NCBI GenBank assembly: GCA_030655735.1
Contig: JAUSPK010000174.1
Span: 1-6,298, forward strand
Length of the DNA: 6,298 nucleotides
Reading direction: 5' to 3'
Source: Syntrophales bacterium
GTDB taxonomy: Bacteria; Desulfobacterota; Syntrophia; Syntrophales; UBA2210
Shown here: positions 1-6,279 of the stretch, one piece after another
How positions within the stretch are numbered: the first letter of the stretch is position 1
Layout: each line of letters begins with the position of its first letter
Made by a program: the position numbers and the translations under genes
The notes under the pieces: generated by a model
Databases searched by the model: none
Told to the model about the DNA's origin: nothing
What the model saw: the letters and a program-made list of their open reading frames with translations, nothing else

Positions 1-1376
1 GTGATCAGGGCCGTATTTCTTATATCACTGTAATCGGGGCTGATCTTGCTCCACCACTTGTCAACCGAATCGGTGTAGAGACTGTAGCTCTGGAGCCAGT
101 TGATGGTCGGGAAGTGTCTCTTGTTGGCAAGGGCGACATCCAGCGAGTAGAGAACGTCGACGATCCTGAGGGTCGCCTGGGTTACCGGTTCACTGAAGTC
201 CGCACCGGGAGGACTGACGGATCCGATCACCGTAGCCGACCCCATCCGTTCCGGACTGCCTATGCACTTGACCCTCCCGGACCTTTCGTAGAAGGCAGAG
301 AGCCTTGAGCCCAAGTAAGTGGGGAACCCCTCTTCCCCTGGTGTCTCCTCAAGCCTGGCGCCGATTTCTCTCATTGCCTCGGCCCACCGGGATGTCGAGT
401 CGGCCACGAGGAGGACGTCATACCCCATATCCCTGAAGTATTCGGCCATGGTAATGCCGAGAAAGATACTGATTTCCCGCGCGACGACGGGCATATTCGA
501 TGTGTTGGCGATAAAGATCTCCTTCTCCTGCAGGAGCCTGTCGGTCGCTGGGTCTCTCAACTTCTTGAAACTGTGGAGGACGTCCGCCATCTCGTTTCCC
601 CGCTCGCCGCACCCGACATAGATGTTCAGCTGTGTCTGGGACCACCGGGCCATCTGCTGCAGGGTGACGGTCTTACCGGTTCCGAATCCTCCGGGGATGG
701 CGGCCTTCCCCCCCAGTGCCAGGGGGAATAGGTAGTCGATGATCCTTGTACCGGTTACCAGAAGATCTTCGGGATCAAATCTCTGTTTATATATCCTGGG
801 TTTTCGTGCCGGCCACTTCTGCATGAGGGTCAGAGGCTTTTTTTCACCGTCGTGCTCCAGGAGCGCGACGGTTTCGACTATGGTGAAATCCCCTTCCGAT
901 ATCTCCAGGATGGTCCCCTGCGTCCCTATGGGCACCATGATCTTGTGTTCTATAAGACCGGTCTCCGGGACCGACCCGATGATATCGCCCTCCTGTACGG
1001 CGTCACCCACCTTCACGGTGGGGGTGAAGTGCCATTTTTTCTTCCGGTCGAGGGCGTCTGTCCGTACCCCGCGCACCAGAAAATCGCCGATGTCATCCAT
1101 CATGGTGACGAGGGATCGCTGAACGCCGTCGTAGATATTCCCGACAAGTCCTGGTCCCAGTTCCACCATGAGGATTTCACCTGTTCCGGTCACCGGCTCT
1201 CCAACCCTGAGCCCGACGGTATCCTCGTACACCTGGATGACCGCCTTATCCCTCTCAAGACCGATGATCTCCCCCGTAAGTCTTTCATCACCCACATCGA
1301 CGACCTCATATACCTGAGATCCCCTCATGTCTTCGGCGATTACAACGGGCCCCGAAATTTTCCAGATCTTCCCCAT
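1..1376 (-). CDS. atpA: V/A-type ATPase catalytic subunit A, 3' end cut by window edge
   Basis: This is the ATP-binding catalytic subunit of the V1/A1 head (also called NtpA). Three copies alternate with subunit B and hydrolyse or make ATP in the cytoplasm. My translation from 1376 runs open for 458 residues to the window edge; the family is usually about 580-600, so roughly the last fifth is missing. It shows the N-terminal beta-barrel (about 1-70), the A-specific bulge region (about 110-190), a WPARKPR segment at 188-194, the P-loop GGFGTGKT at 229-236, the catalytic-glutamate motif GCGERGNE at 255-262 (E258), and the Walker B strand with ADSTSRW at 325-331. The start is ATG 1376, with GTGAGG 8 nt upstream. 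An ATG at 1383 is out of frame. It follows subunit F after a 59-nt gap in which I see no other element. The P-loop has Gly and Thr where Pro and Ser/Ala are usual. Identification is secure. Confidence 0.97.
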   Translation of the reverse strand, partial: MGKIWKISGPVVIAEDMRGSQVYEVVDVGDERLTGEIIGLERDKAVIQVYEDTVGLRVGEPVTGTGEILMVELGPGLVGNIYDGVQRSLVTMMDDIGDFLVRGVRTDALDRKKKWHFTPTVKVGDAVQEGDIIGSVPETGLIEHKIMVPIGTQGTILEISEGDFTIVETVALLEHDGEKKPLTLMQKWPARKPRIYKQRFDPEDLLVTGTRIIDYLFPLALGGKAAIPGGFGTGKTVTLQQMARWSQTQLNIYVGCGERGNEMADVLHSFKKLRDPATDRLLQEKEIFIANTSNMPVVAREISIFLGITMAEYFRDMGYDVLLVADSTSRWAEAMREIGARLEETPGEEGFPTYLGSRLSAFYERSGRVKCIGSPERMGSATVIGSVSPPGADFSEPVTQATLRIVDVLYSLDVALANKRHFPTINWLQSYSLYTDSVDKWWSKISPDYSDIRNTALI

Positions 1377-1435
1377 AGGTCATGCCTCACTTTGGTAGTA
1401 TATTTGGTCTACACTGCATCCCAACGGTCTCATCA

Positions 1436-1783
1436 TCAGATGTTCACATTAAATCCTATCAGTTTCTTCGTGTATGTTTTGTAATATTCCTTTACATCCC
1501 GCTCTTCTGTCTTAAAGCCTGAAGGTATCTCTATCACAATGGCCGAGCTCCGCTTGCTCTCCTTTATGTGTCTGATCGTGTCTGTCGCATCCCTGCCCCA
1601 GTCTTCCGGTAGCATGATGATTCCGACGGAGCTGTCACCCGCCAATTCCATCAGGGCCTCTCTGACCTTCTCACGGGTGTCGTCCCCCTCTTCTATGATC
1701 CGGCACTTCTCAACGCCGGCAAGTCTCATCAGGGCTGTCTGGTCCCTGTTTCCTATGATGGCTATGGTTATATTTTCAGTCAT
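1436..1783 (-). CDS. atpF: V/A-type ATPase subunit F (central shaft)
   Basis: Subunit F (NtpG/AtpF family, 115 residues, close to the usual 100-115) is a small Rossmann-like protein. It binds subunit D in the central shaft and helps pass torque, or regulation, between head and rotor. Family signs are the first strand and loop ITIAIIGNRD (5-14) followed by RLAGV (20-24), the second strand with GIIMLPED (54-61), the third strand AIVIEIPSG (81-89), and a C-terminal helix ending in KLIGFNV (107-113). The ATG overlaps the stop of subunit C by 4 nt (ATGA, 1783-1780), so its translation is probably coupled to C. A weak GGTGA lies about 7 nt upstream inside C. Subunit A follows 59 nt downstream. The call rests on motif, size and gene position together. 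The usual D/T residues after GxRD are replaced by QTAL, within family variation. Confidence 0.93.
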   Translation of the reverse strand: MTENITIAIIGNRDQTALMRLAGVEKCRIIEEGDDTREKVREALMELAGDSSVGIIMLPEDWGRDATDTIRHIKESKRSSAIVIEIPSGFKTEERDVKEYYKTYTKKLIGFNVNI

Positions 1784-2817
1784 GCCGCTATCACCAGATC
1801 CTTTATATCCGACGGCGGTATCCCGTCTGCGAGCATCTTAAAGGTCAACCTCAGATTCCGTACCTCCAGTTCCTTGAGGAGCAGGTACCATAACATATTG
1901 GAGGTGGACAAAATCCGGGGAGAGAGAAGATCCTTGAGCATCCTGAACCTGTGTTTCTCCGTTACCTTGTCTACCGCCGTGATCTCTGTGCCCTTTTCAT
2001 ATCCCTTGGATACCTCCTGTGCCAGCACATGGTATCCCGTATTTTCCAGCCTCCCTGTTATTTCGGCCATCTTCAGCGTGAGCAATTCCTGTATGGTGGC
2101 CTCCGAGAGCATACTGCCTCCGCTGAGGACCGGCGCCCCCGCGGCCCCGCCCCCTCCGAGGGATATTCGAAAGACCGTCTGGAGGTTTGCCATATCGATA
2201 CCGATCTTGAAGGCCTTCTCGAGGAGGTGTCCATCTTCCATGCCCCTGAATGCCGCCAGTACCTTCTGATGATACAGATTTTGCAGGGCAAGCTCTCCCT
2301 CGGATACGGATTGCGTATCCTTTTCGCTGATTTCCTCTATGGTCTGGATGTAGTACCCCAGATTGCATGTCGCGAGGATTGAGGACAGCTCATCCCTCTC
2401 CCGCGCGGCAGACATCTCATGCAGGTACCCTTCGCTATGGAGCTTTCCTAGCGGTATCATGGAGGAGGGCATCTTTTTCAGGATCACCCTCAGGGCTATT
2501 CGGATATTCAGGACATCGTACTTCTCGGCGTACAGGCTAGCTACGCGCAACATGTCCGGGGGTATATCGAAGCCCTCGAGACGCCCCAGGCATTTGTCCA
2601 GGTATATCCACAGCTGCTCATCCGCATCGTCGAAGGTCTTGATCGGTTGATCGAGCAGGTATTCGCCGATATCGGTGTCCCCGATGATCTCCAAGGCATC
2701 CTGCATGGTCGAGGACCTCTGCAGCACCTCATCGATCTGTTCGGAGGTTACAGTTCGGGACTCCTCGCCCTTGAGATAGGCCGACATGAATGCATACCGC
2801 GCGCTTATCAGGTTCAC
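1780..2817 (-). CDS. atpC: V/A-type ATPase subunit C (rotor socket, AC39/d family)
   Basis: Subunit C (345 residues; bacterial members are typically about 320-360) is the funnel-shaped soluble adaptor that sits on the K ring and holds the D/F shaft. It is mostly helical, with the repeated layout of the AC39 family. Recognisable segments are EKYDVLNIRIALR at 98-110 and the C-terminal EVRNLRLTF at 318-326 followed by a Gly-Ile-Pro turn (332-334). The start is a GTG at 2817 that shares bases with the stop of E (GTGA, 2817-2814). GGAG (2831-2828) lies 10 nt upstream, inside E. The 3' end overlaps F by 4 nt. One oddity is a low-complexity Gly/Ala loop at residues 221-234, just before the LSGG that replaces the more usual LPGG-type turn. 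No membrane segment is visible, as expected. Confidence 0.93.
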   Translation of the reverse strand: MNLISARYAFMSAYLKGEESRTVTSEQIDEVLQRSSTMQDALEIIGDTDIGEYLLDQPIKTFDDADEQLWIYLDKCLGRLEGFDIPPDMLRVASLYAEKYDVLNIRIALRVILKKMPSSMIPLGKLHSEGYLHEMSAARERDELSSILATCNLGYYIQTIEEISEKDTQSVSEGELALQNLYHQKVLAAFRGMEDGHLLEKAFKIGIDMANLQTVFRISLGGGGAAGAPVLSGGSMLSEATIQELLTLKMAEITGRLENTGYHVLAQEVSKGYEKGTEITAVDKVTEKHRFRMLKDLLSPRILSTSNMLWYLLLKELEVRNLRLTFKMLADGIPPSDIKDLVIAA

Positions 2818-3410
2818 TGTTTGGTCTCTCCAAAAAGTTTGCTGCCCAGTTCGGGCATGATTTTTGGCGTCAGCATCCCCAGTCTCACATCAAACGTGTT
2901 GTCGATGTTTACCATGCCGTCCATCGACTCTGCTATAACACCCCCCAGACAATCACGTTCCACGACCTCGGCTATCTGTTCTTTCAGACCGTCATCTCCT
3001 TCGACGACCTTACGGGCGATGGCTACATCCCTCGGGGATACGAGGATCCTGAGCTTTTCTTCCGATTCAAAGGCATCGACCGCCTCCCTGATGAGGGAGG
3101 CAAACGCCTTTTTGTCGGTTTTTTCCTTTGCAAGACCTTCCTTCGTCCTGGCTATGATCTCCTTGATGACGGCGTCTTGTTCCTTCAGTATCTCCTGCCT
3201 CGCCTTGAGAGAGGACTGTGCCAGTATCCTTGATGCCTCACGCTGTGCCTCGGATATGATACGTTTTTTCTCCTCTTCGAAGCGTTTTTTCTTCTGCTCT
3301 TTCGCCTGTGCCATCAGGTCTTTGGCCTTCGCCTTGGCGTTGGCCACGATTTCTTCCGCCTCTTTGCGCGCTTTTTCGAGGATAGCCGCTCTTATCTTGT
3401 CGGTTTCCAT
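2814..3410 (-). CDS. atpE: V/A-type ATPase subunit E (peripheral stalk)
   Basis: Subunit E (198 residues from the start chosen here; usual size about 185-210) forms the peripheral stalk that holds the head against rotation, normally as a heterodimer with a small coiled-coil subunit H/G. Residues 1 to about 105 are a highly charged, Ala/Lys/Glu-rich helix typical of the stalk coiled coil. The globular C-terminal part carries the family pattern GGV (156-158), NTF (171-173), R176, and a terminal LF (192-193). I start it at ATG 3410 because GAGG (3423-3420) lies 9 nt upstream. The longer in-frame GTG at 3419 would abut that Shine-Dalgarno and leave no spacing. It begins 13 nt after the K stop and overlaps the C start by 4 nt. 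No H/G gene is seen anywhere in the window. Confidence 0.93.
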   Translation of the reverse strand: METDKIRAAILEKARKEAEEIVANAKAKAKDLMAQAKEQKKKRFEEEKKRIISEAQREASRILAQSSLKARQEILKEQDAVIKEIIARTKEGLAKEKTDKKAFASLIREAVDAFESEEKLRILVSPRDVAIARKVVEGDDGLKEQIAEVVERDCLGGVIAESMDGMVNIDNTFDVRLGMLTPKIMPELGSKLFGETKQ

Positions 3411-3423
3411 ACTGTTCACCCTC
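3411..3423 (-). promoter_or_regulatory. Ribosome binding site that sets the subunit E start
   Basis: GAGG at 3423-3420 on the minus strand, extended by a further G, is 9 nt before ATG 3410. The alternative GTG at 3419 directly abuts it. The site therefore supports the 198-residue form of E over a 201-residue one. It lies in the short gap after the K stop codon. Confidence 0.65.
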
Positions 3424-3894
3424 TTACATGAGCTTTAGTATACTGAGTGCCATGATGGTAAAGACCAGGCCGAGTACGCCTATCAGTTCCACAAAAACGG
3501 CGAGCATCATGGAAGCCGTCAGTATCCGCCCCTTTGTCTTCGGAAGGAGCGCTATACCCGAGGCGCAGACCGATCCCTGAAATATCGCGGAGAACAGCTC
3601 GGCGAGTCCGGCCATAATGCCGATGCCCAACACCATAATCCCCGCGCCGGCGCCGGCGATAGCGATCTTCGGCAGAACCACCGTAAGGATTATGATCAGA
3701 ATGATAAGACCGTAAAAGCTCTGTGTCATGGGGAGGGATGCCAGGACGATCACGTTCCTCAACTGTCCCGGTTCCTCGGACAGGGTGGCCACCCCGGAAG
3801 AGGCGGCATTGGCAATCCCTATAGCTGATCCTGCAAGACCCCCCGCGAGCGCCATAGCACCACCAAATGTAGCCAAGGCTTGAATCAATGTCAT
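3424..3894 (-). CDS. atpK: V/A-type ATPase subunit K, four-helix proteolipid with Na+-type site
   Basis: Subunit K (NtpK, 156 residues) is the rotor-ring proteolipid that carries ions across the membrane. It has four hydrophobic helices in two hairpins (about 8-30, 46-75, 78-115 and 125-152), the doubled form rather than the ~80-residue single hairpin common in archaea. The second helix has L54-P-x-T57-Q58-x-x-Y61-G, the third has Q106 in FQGSV, and the fourth has the ion-binding carboxylate E136. Compared with my recollection of Enterococcus hirae NtpK, these correspond to its sodium ligands L61, T64, Q65, Q110 and E139, plus Y68, which hydrogen-bonds the glutamate. The first hairpin lacks a carboxylate (Q58), giving one site per four helices. 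The start is ATG 3894 with GAGG 7 nt upstream. It begins 14 nt after the I stop. Confidence 0.96.
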   Translation of the reverse strand: MTLIQALATFGGAMALAGGLAGSAIGIANAASSGVATLSEEPGQLRNVIVLASLPMTQSFYGLIILIIILTVVLPKIAIAGAGAGIMVLGIGIMAGLAELFSAIFQGSVCASGIALLPKTKGRILTASMMLAVFVELIGVLGLVFTIMALSILKLM

Positions 3895-3908
3895 TTCTTC
3901 ACCTCTCT

Positions 3909-5912
3909 CTAGAATTTTTTGCCTACTATTGTTTCTCTTCTCACGCTCAGATGAAACGGATTATATTCTTTTCCGCCCCCCTCATAAAACTTCAACAGAA
4001 ATTCCACAAAGCAAAGCCTGAGAGAATGTATAAAGGCGGCCAGACTGCTGAGAAACAGGTTGAACACATGGAAGATGGTCAGCATTACCATCCCTATGGC
4101 AAAGGCCAGGACGGCCCCCAGCATGCCGGGAACAACGGACGATACCGTGGATGAAACCCAGTTGGAGAGCAGGTTGAAGGAGGACGCGAGATAAAAGGTG
4201 GCAAGACCGACTCCGGCCAGCCTGGAATATGACATGATGTCGCCCAATATGCCGGTAAGATCGAAGATCCAGAACACACTTCCCAGAGCCCCCATCTGCA
4301 TAAATGCACCGACGACAATGAGGATCAGCCCCACGGTCATAGGATAGGCCAGCACGCCGTATACCCAGGGTGAAAGTGGAATAAGCTCAATGCCCAGCAT
4401 GGCCTTAAAGATGTAGGGGATGCCGAACGCCTCCACAAGGAACAGCCCCGCCTTGCTGACAATCATCCCCCAATCCCCCTCCATGGCCCCTTTTACGAGA
4501 CCGAGGATGTGAGCGATATTCACATGTACCAGGCCTATTATCAGTGAAATGGTGATAAAGGATATGGGGTCTGAAAGTTGTGTCTGAACCCATTTCACCA
4601 GGGCGATTGATTGCAGGCTGATCCCAAAAAACATATACAGGAAATCCCCCAGATAGGTCCCTGAAAGGGCACCAAAGATGAGGGAGACCCCCCCGCTTAT
4701 GTACAACACCTTGCGGAACAGATCGACCCCCTCGGTAGAGGGGTCGTCAACGAGCTTATCAAGGACAAACCGGGCAAGGATCAGCAGGCCTACCGCGTAG
4801 ACAACGTCACAGAGCATGAGACCGAAAAAGAAGGCAAAGAAATAGGCCACACTCGGGGTCGGGTCCCACCCGCCGTACTTGGGCAGGCTGAAGAGGCTGA
4901 CGATCACCTCAAAGGGCCTGATGGCAACCGGGTTCTGTAGCCGAGTCGGGGGCTCGTCGGTCGGGGTCGGTTTGCGTGCATCGACAAACGCATTGTCGAT
5001 CGATTTATGTATCTCTGATATGATGAAGTCCGTTTTGGTCTGGGGAACCCAGCCTTCAATCAGCGAGACATAGTGGGTTTCTGACATATTCTCAATAGCG
5101 GACAGCATCTCATCTTCCCGGGAGACGGTCTCTCTGTAGAGGGCGATCTTCTCCAGGTTTTCCGAGGTAACTGTTTCTATTTCCCGTTCTAACTCCTGGA
5201 TCTCTTCCTTCTTTCTTCCGATGATTTCTTCCTTTTTCGCGCTAAAGTCCCTCAGGGTTAATTTTTCATCGGGTATCTCAAGCGGCAGAGATCCCAAGTC
5301 TCGTGCCAGTGCCTCCACCATATTCTGACTGGTGGTCCTGGCAATGGTATAGAGCACCACCTCCTCTTTTGAAGAGGCGGTGACATGTTGAAGAATATGC
5401 GGGCCGGCTTTTTCCAGGAATGTCTTGGAGGTCTCCACCGGGAGCACGAATACCCTGGCCGACACGTAACTTCCGGAATAGTTCAGGTCTCTCAGCGGGA
5501 GGTTTATCTCCTGTGCCAGGATATCGAGGTATCTGCCCAGTCCCTCCATGTTGGAGATGTCGGCTTCCAGCTTTGTCGCATCTTCACGAAGGCGGGCGCA
5601 CTTGTCACGCAGCCTGTCGGTCCGATGCAAGATCTTGTCGAGGGGTTGAGCGGGTGCGTCTTCCGGTATGAGCACCCGGTGCTCTCCCCTTACATTCGAC
5701 AGGATGTCGTTGATGTTGACGGATATTTTCCGTATAAGATTTCGCTTTTCCTCGATTGCTGTTATGTCGGCGGGATCTAATTCCTGGGGTTCTTCTATAT
5801 GGAGGACGCCTATTGCCTGCAAACGCTCCAGAGCTTTTGCGGAAGCGTCTTTTGCAGTTACCACCCTGATCTTGAACATTGTCTCAGGTGTGTTTATAAG
5901 CAGTGGAATCAT
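3909..5912 (-). CDS. atpI: V/A-type ATPase subunit I (membrane stator, a-subunit homologue)
   Basis: Subunit I (NtpI, homologous to the eukaryotic V-ATPase a subunit; 667 residues, typical is about 630-700) anchors the peripheral stalks and forms the ion half-channels beside the K ring. Residues 1 to about 345 are the soluble arm, with charged coiled-coil stretches near 50-125 and 224-275, and a conserved PPTRLQNP hinge at 321-328. About 353-625 holds seven or eight membrane helices. R564, in the motif SYSRLAGVGLA, and R632, in HSLRL, correspond to the two conserved channel arginines; KFYEGGGKEYNPF (641-653) is the usual ending. The start is ATG 5912, with GGAGG 7 nt upstream. The later ATG at codon 12 (5879) begins closer to the usual N-terminus of the family but has no good ribosome site. 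This is the first gene of the operon seen here. Confidence 0.96.
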   Translation of the reverse strand: MIPLLINTPETMFKIRVVTAKDASAKALERLQAIGVLHIEEPQELDPADITAIEEKRNLIRKISVNINDILSNVRGEHRVLIPEDAPAQPLDKILHRTDRLRDKCARLREDATKLEADISNMEGLGRYLDILAQEINLPLRDLNYSGSYVSARVFVLPVETSKTFLEKAGPHILQHVTASSKEEVVLYTIARTTSQNMVEALARDLGSLPLEIPDEKLTLRDFSAKKEEIIGRKKEEIQELEREIETVTSENLEKIALYRETVSREDEMLSAIENMSETHYVSLIEGWVPQTKTDFIISEIHKSIDNAFVDARKPTPTDEPPTRLQNPVAIRPFEVIVSLFSLPKYGGWDPTPSVAYFFAFFFGLMLCDVVYAVGLLILARFVLDKLVDDPSTEGVDLFRKVLYISGGVSLIFGALSGTYLGDFLYMFFGISLQSIALVKWVQTQLSDPISFITISLIIGLVHVNIAHILGLVKGAMEGDWGMIVSKAGLFLVEAFGIPYIFKAMLGIELIPLSPWVYGVLAYPMTVGLILIVVGAFMQMGALGSVFWIFDLTGILGDIMSYSRLAGVGLATFYLASSFNLLSNWVSSTVSSVVPGMLGAVLAFAIGMVMLTIFHVFNLFLSSLAAFIHSLRLCFVEFLLKFYEGGGKEYNPFHLSVRRETIVGKKF

Positions 5913-5924
5913 CTATGGCCCTCC
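5913..5924 (-). promoter_or_regulatory. Ribosome binding site of subunit I
   Basis: GGAGG at 5924-5920 on the minus strand sits 7 nt before ATG 5912. It decides in favour of this start over the in-frame ATG at 5879, whose upstream sequence has no comparable purine-rich match. Confidence 0.75.
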
Positions 5925-5936
5925 GTCCAAAATGAA

Positions 5937-6023
5937 TTACTGTAGGTGACACGTACTCTGATACATCCAGTTGCCTAAAAGATTCCCAGCTTCATGAGTG
6001 GTGGCTTTATGGCATAATAGCAT
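5937..6023 (-). CDS. Doubtful 28-codon leader reading frame before subunit I
   Basis: On the minus strand, ATG 6023 is preceded by AGAGG only 4 nt upstream and opens 28 codons ending in TAA at 5939-5937, which is 24 nt before the subunit I ATG. The peptide begins MLLCHKATTHEAG and contains no feature I recognise; it is neither hydrophobic nor a run of one amino acid as in attenuators. If transcription starts at P2 (about 6007) the ATG would not be in the mRNA; it would be transcribed only from P1. It most likely arose by chance. Confidence 0.12.
   Translation of the reverse strand: MLLCHKATTHEAGNLLGNWMYQSTCHLQ
6014..6022 (-). promoter_or_regulatory. Candidate extended -10 promoter P2 for the ATPase operon
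   Basis: The minus strand reads TGCTATTAT at 6022-6014: an extended -10 TG, one base, then a 5-of-6 match to TATAAT. A partial -35, TTGCTC at 6044-6039, is 19 nt away, which is long, but extended -10 promoters tolerate a weak -35. The start would be near 6007, with a leader of about 95 nt. It is an alternative or addition to P1. Confidence 0.35.
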
Positions 6024-6092
6024 CGATCCTCTTTTTGAGAGCAAGTCGCGCAAGCACTGTCTGTAAAATTTTGGGAAAAACTTGTTTCCGGC

Positions 6093-6108
6093 ATCTTAAA
6101 TTCAAGAT
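6093..6108. promoter_or_regulatory. 16-bp near-perfect palindrome, candidate operator
   Basis: The sequence ATCTTAAATTCAAGAT equals its own reverse complement except at one symmetric pair (positions 6 and 11). It covers the -10 element of candidate promoter P1, where a bound dimeric repressor would block RNA polymerase. I do not recognise the motif as that of a named regulator. Confidence 0.4.
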
Positions 6109-6122
6109 ACGACAGTTGTCAA
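6093..6122 (-). promoter_or_regulatory. Candidate sigma70-like promoter P1 for the ATPase operon
   Basis: On the minus strand, TTGACA (6122-6117) is a perfect -35 match. After an 18-nt spacer, TAAGAT (6098-6093) matches the -10 consensus at 4 of 6 positions, including the key A at position 2 and T at position 6. Transcription would start near 6086, giving a leader of about 170 nt before subunit I. The -10 element lies inside a near-palindrome and the -35 inside one of two direct repeats, which would fit regulation. This is pattern matching only. Confidence 0.45.
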
Positions 6123-6130
6123 GAAAAAAT
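6115..6130. repeat. 16-bp direct repeat, copy 1
   Basis: GTTGTCAAGAAAAAAT recurs at 6188-6203 with a single mismatch (A to C at position 12). The two copies start 73 bp apart, about seven helical turns. This copy contains, on the minus strand, the -35 TTGACA of candidate promoter P1. It is also flanked by a 10-bp near-palindrome at 6111-6120. Confidence 0.5.
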
Positions 6131-6187
6131 TTGTTTTTTTATTATTTGTTGTTAATTCAACCCCATAGTTGCGATGATACATTTCAG

Positions 6188-6203
6188 GTTGTCAAGAACA
6201 AAT
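6188..6203. repeat. 16-bp direct repeat, copy 2
   Basis: GTTGTCAAGAACAAAT matches copy 1 at 6115-6130 in 15 of 16 positions and in the same orientation. It also carries TTGACA on the minus strand, but I find no acceptable -10 at normal spacing there, so it looks more like a binding site than a second core promoter. Confidence 0.5.
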
Positions 6204-6246
6204 AGAATTGTCCGGTTTTGTAGCACATGATATGTCCGCTTTTTTT

Positions 6247-6279
6247 CTGTTCTTCCAGGGAGTCCTATTTTGAGAACAG
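6247..6279 (+). promoter_or_regulatory. Inverted repeat next to the divergent Shine-Dalgarno
   Basis: CTGTTCT (6247-6253) is complementary to AGAACAG (6273-6279), forming a 7-bp stem with a 19-nt loop. The right arm ends in the first two bases of the AGGAGGTGA site, so in RNA it could partly mask it. It is not followed by a T-run and is not a terminator. The stem is short and may be coincidental. Confidence 0.25.

Noticed and set aside
852..1484. A 210-codon plus-strand reading frame
   Set aside because: It lies opposite subunit A and the A/F gap. Its protein resembles no family, and the minus strand carries an unambiguous A subunit with all its motifs.
2814..3419. Subunit E starting at the GTG at 3419
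   Set aside because: The Shine-Dalgarno GAGG directly abuts this GTG. Spacing is good only for the ATG at 3410, and the extra three residues add nothing recognisable.
2647..3438. A 263-codon plus-strand reading frame, very rich in Ser and Ala
   Set aside because: It is the antisense of subunit E and the start of C. The composition is what a Lys/Glu/Ala coiled coil gives when read backwards.
3909..5879. A shorter subunit I starting at its second Met (codon 12)
   Set aside because: This start looks closer to the typical family N-terminus, but it has no clear Shine-Dalgarno, whereas the ATG at 5912 has GGAGG at ideal spacing. It remains possible.
1..5912. A novel defence or mobile system hidden in the operon
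   Set aside because: Every large minus-strand frame is a standard V/A-ATPase subunit in the standard order, with intact motifs and tight spacing. There is no insertion, fusion or extra gene between them.
6117..6140. A rho-independent terminator at the T-rich run
   Set aside because: There is no stable GC-rich stem next to the T-run on either strand; the region is simply AT-rich promoter DNA.
6166..6195. A second core promoter from the TTGACA in repeat copy 2
   Set aside because: At 16-18 nt spacing on the minus strand there is no sequence resembling a -10 element; the closest, TATGGG, is 22 nt away.
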